Shown here: piece after piece, positions 63,842-64,000 of the stretch
How positions within the stretch are numbered: the first letter of the stretch is position 1
Layout of the letters: each line of letters begins with the position of its first letter
Position numbers and translations under genes: made by a program
Notes under the pieces: generated by a model
Databases searched by the model: none
The model's input: the letters and a program-made list of their open reading frames with translations, nothing else
Told to the model about the DNA's origin: nothing
NCBI RefSeq assembly: GCF_037038585.1
Contig: NC_092520.1
Span: 57,006,501 to 57,070,500 of the forward strand
Direction of reading: 5' to 3'
Source: Patagioenas fasciata
Lineage: Eukaryota; Chordata; Aves; Columbiformes; Columbidae
Length of the DNA: 64,000 nucleotides

Positions 63842-64000
63842 GTTAGTTCTCTGACAAGGGAGGGGGTATTCGGTAATATGTGCGTTCAGATATAACCAAA
63901 GGAGATCAGAATCTTGAAGATCATTTTCACATGGACTTTATCTCAAAAGGCTTCAAAATCTGAAATTCTACATAATATAAATCCGTGAATTTAACCTAGT

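Overview
The window is vertebrate nuclear DNA, almost certainly from a bird. It carries about sixteen 5'-truncated CR1 LINE copies. Several end in the CR1 octamer (ATTCTATG/ATTCTGTG), and the gene order is UBAC2 - GPR183-like receptor - TM9SF2. The species cannot be fixed from the sequence alone. I read the genes by eye from recalled protein families and ran no alignment or database search.

Layout. Positions 1-12.1 kb hold the 3' end of UBAC2 on the + strand: the penultimate exon (8138-8260), the last exon (11273-11380) and the 3'UTR. Earlier exons lie upstream of the window. Positions 19598-20656 hold a single-exon coding sequence on the - strand for a class A GPCR of the GPR183/EBI2 family. 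It has a spliced 5'UTR leading back to a CpG island at about 21.24-21.78 kb. The oxysterol-contact residues described for human EBI2 are all present. From 22 to 57.3 kb I found no convincing gene. This stretch holds most of the CR1 copies, several simple repeats and one gene-less CpG-rich patch (36.3-36.65 kb). A second gene-less CpG-rich patch lies at 17.0-17.2 kb. Positions 57.8-58.8 kb form the CpG-island promoter of TM9SF2, whose first three coding exons (58357-58485, 62531-62598, 63748-63841) run to the end of the window.

How the genes relate. UBAC2 is an ER membrane protein with a C-terminal UBA domain and a role in ER-associated degradation. TM9SF2 is an endosomal/Golgi nine-spanning protein. 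The GPR183-like receptor would sense 7-alpha-hydroxylated oxysterols in immune cells if its family function holds. They are neighbours by conserved synteny, not members of one pathway. In human, GPR18 and GPR183 lie antisense inside UBAC2. Here the GPR183-like gene lies outside, between the UBAC2 end and TM9SF2, so it may be an additional copy or may have been repositioned.

I found no CRISPR array, tRNA, rRNA, insertion sequence, intact virus-like element or novel system. The most interesting points are the placement and ligand-pocket conservation of the GPR183-like gene and the orphan CpG-rich patches.
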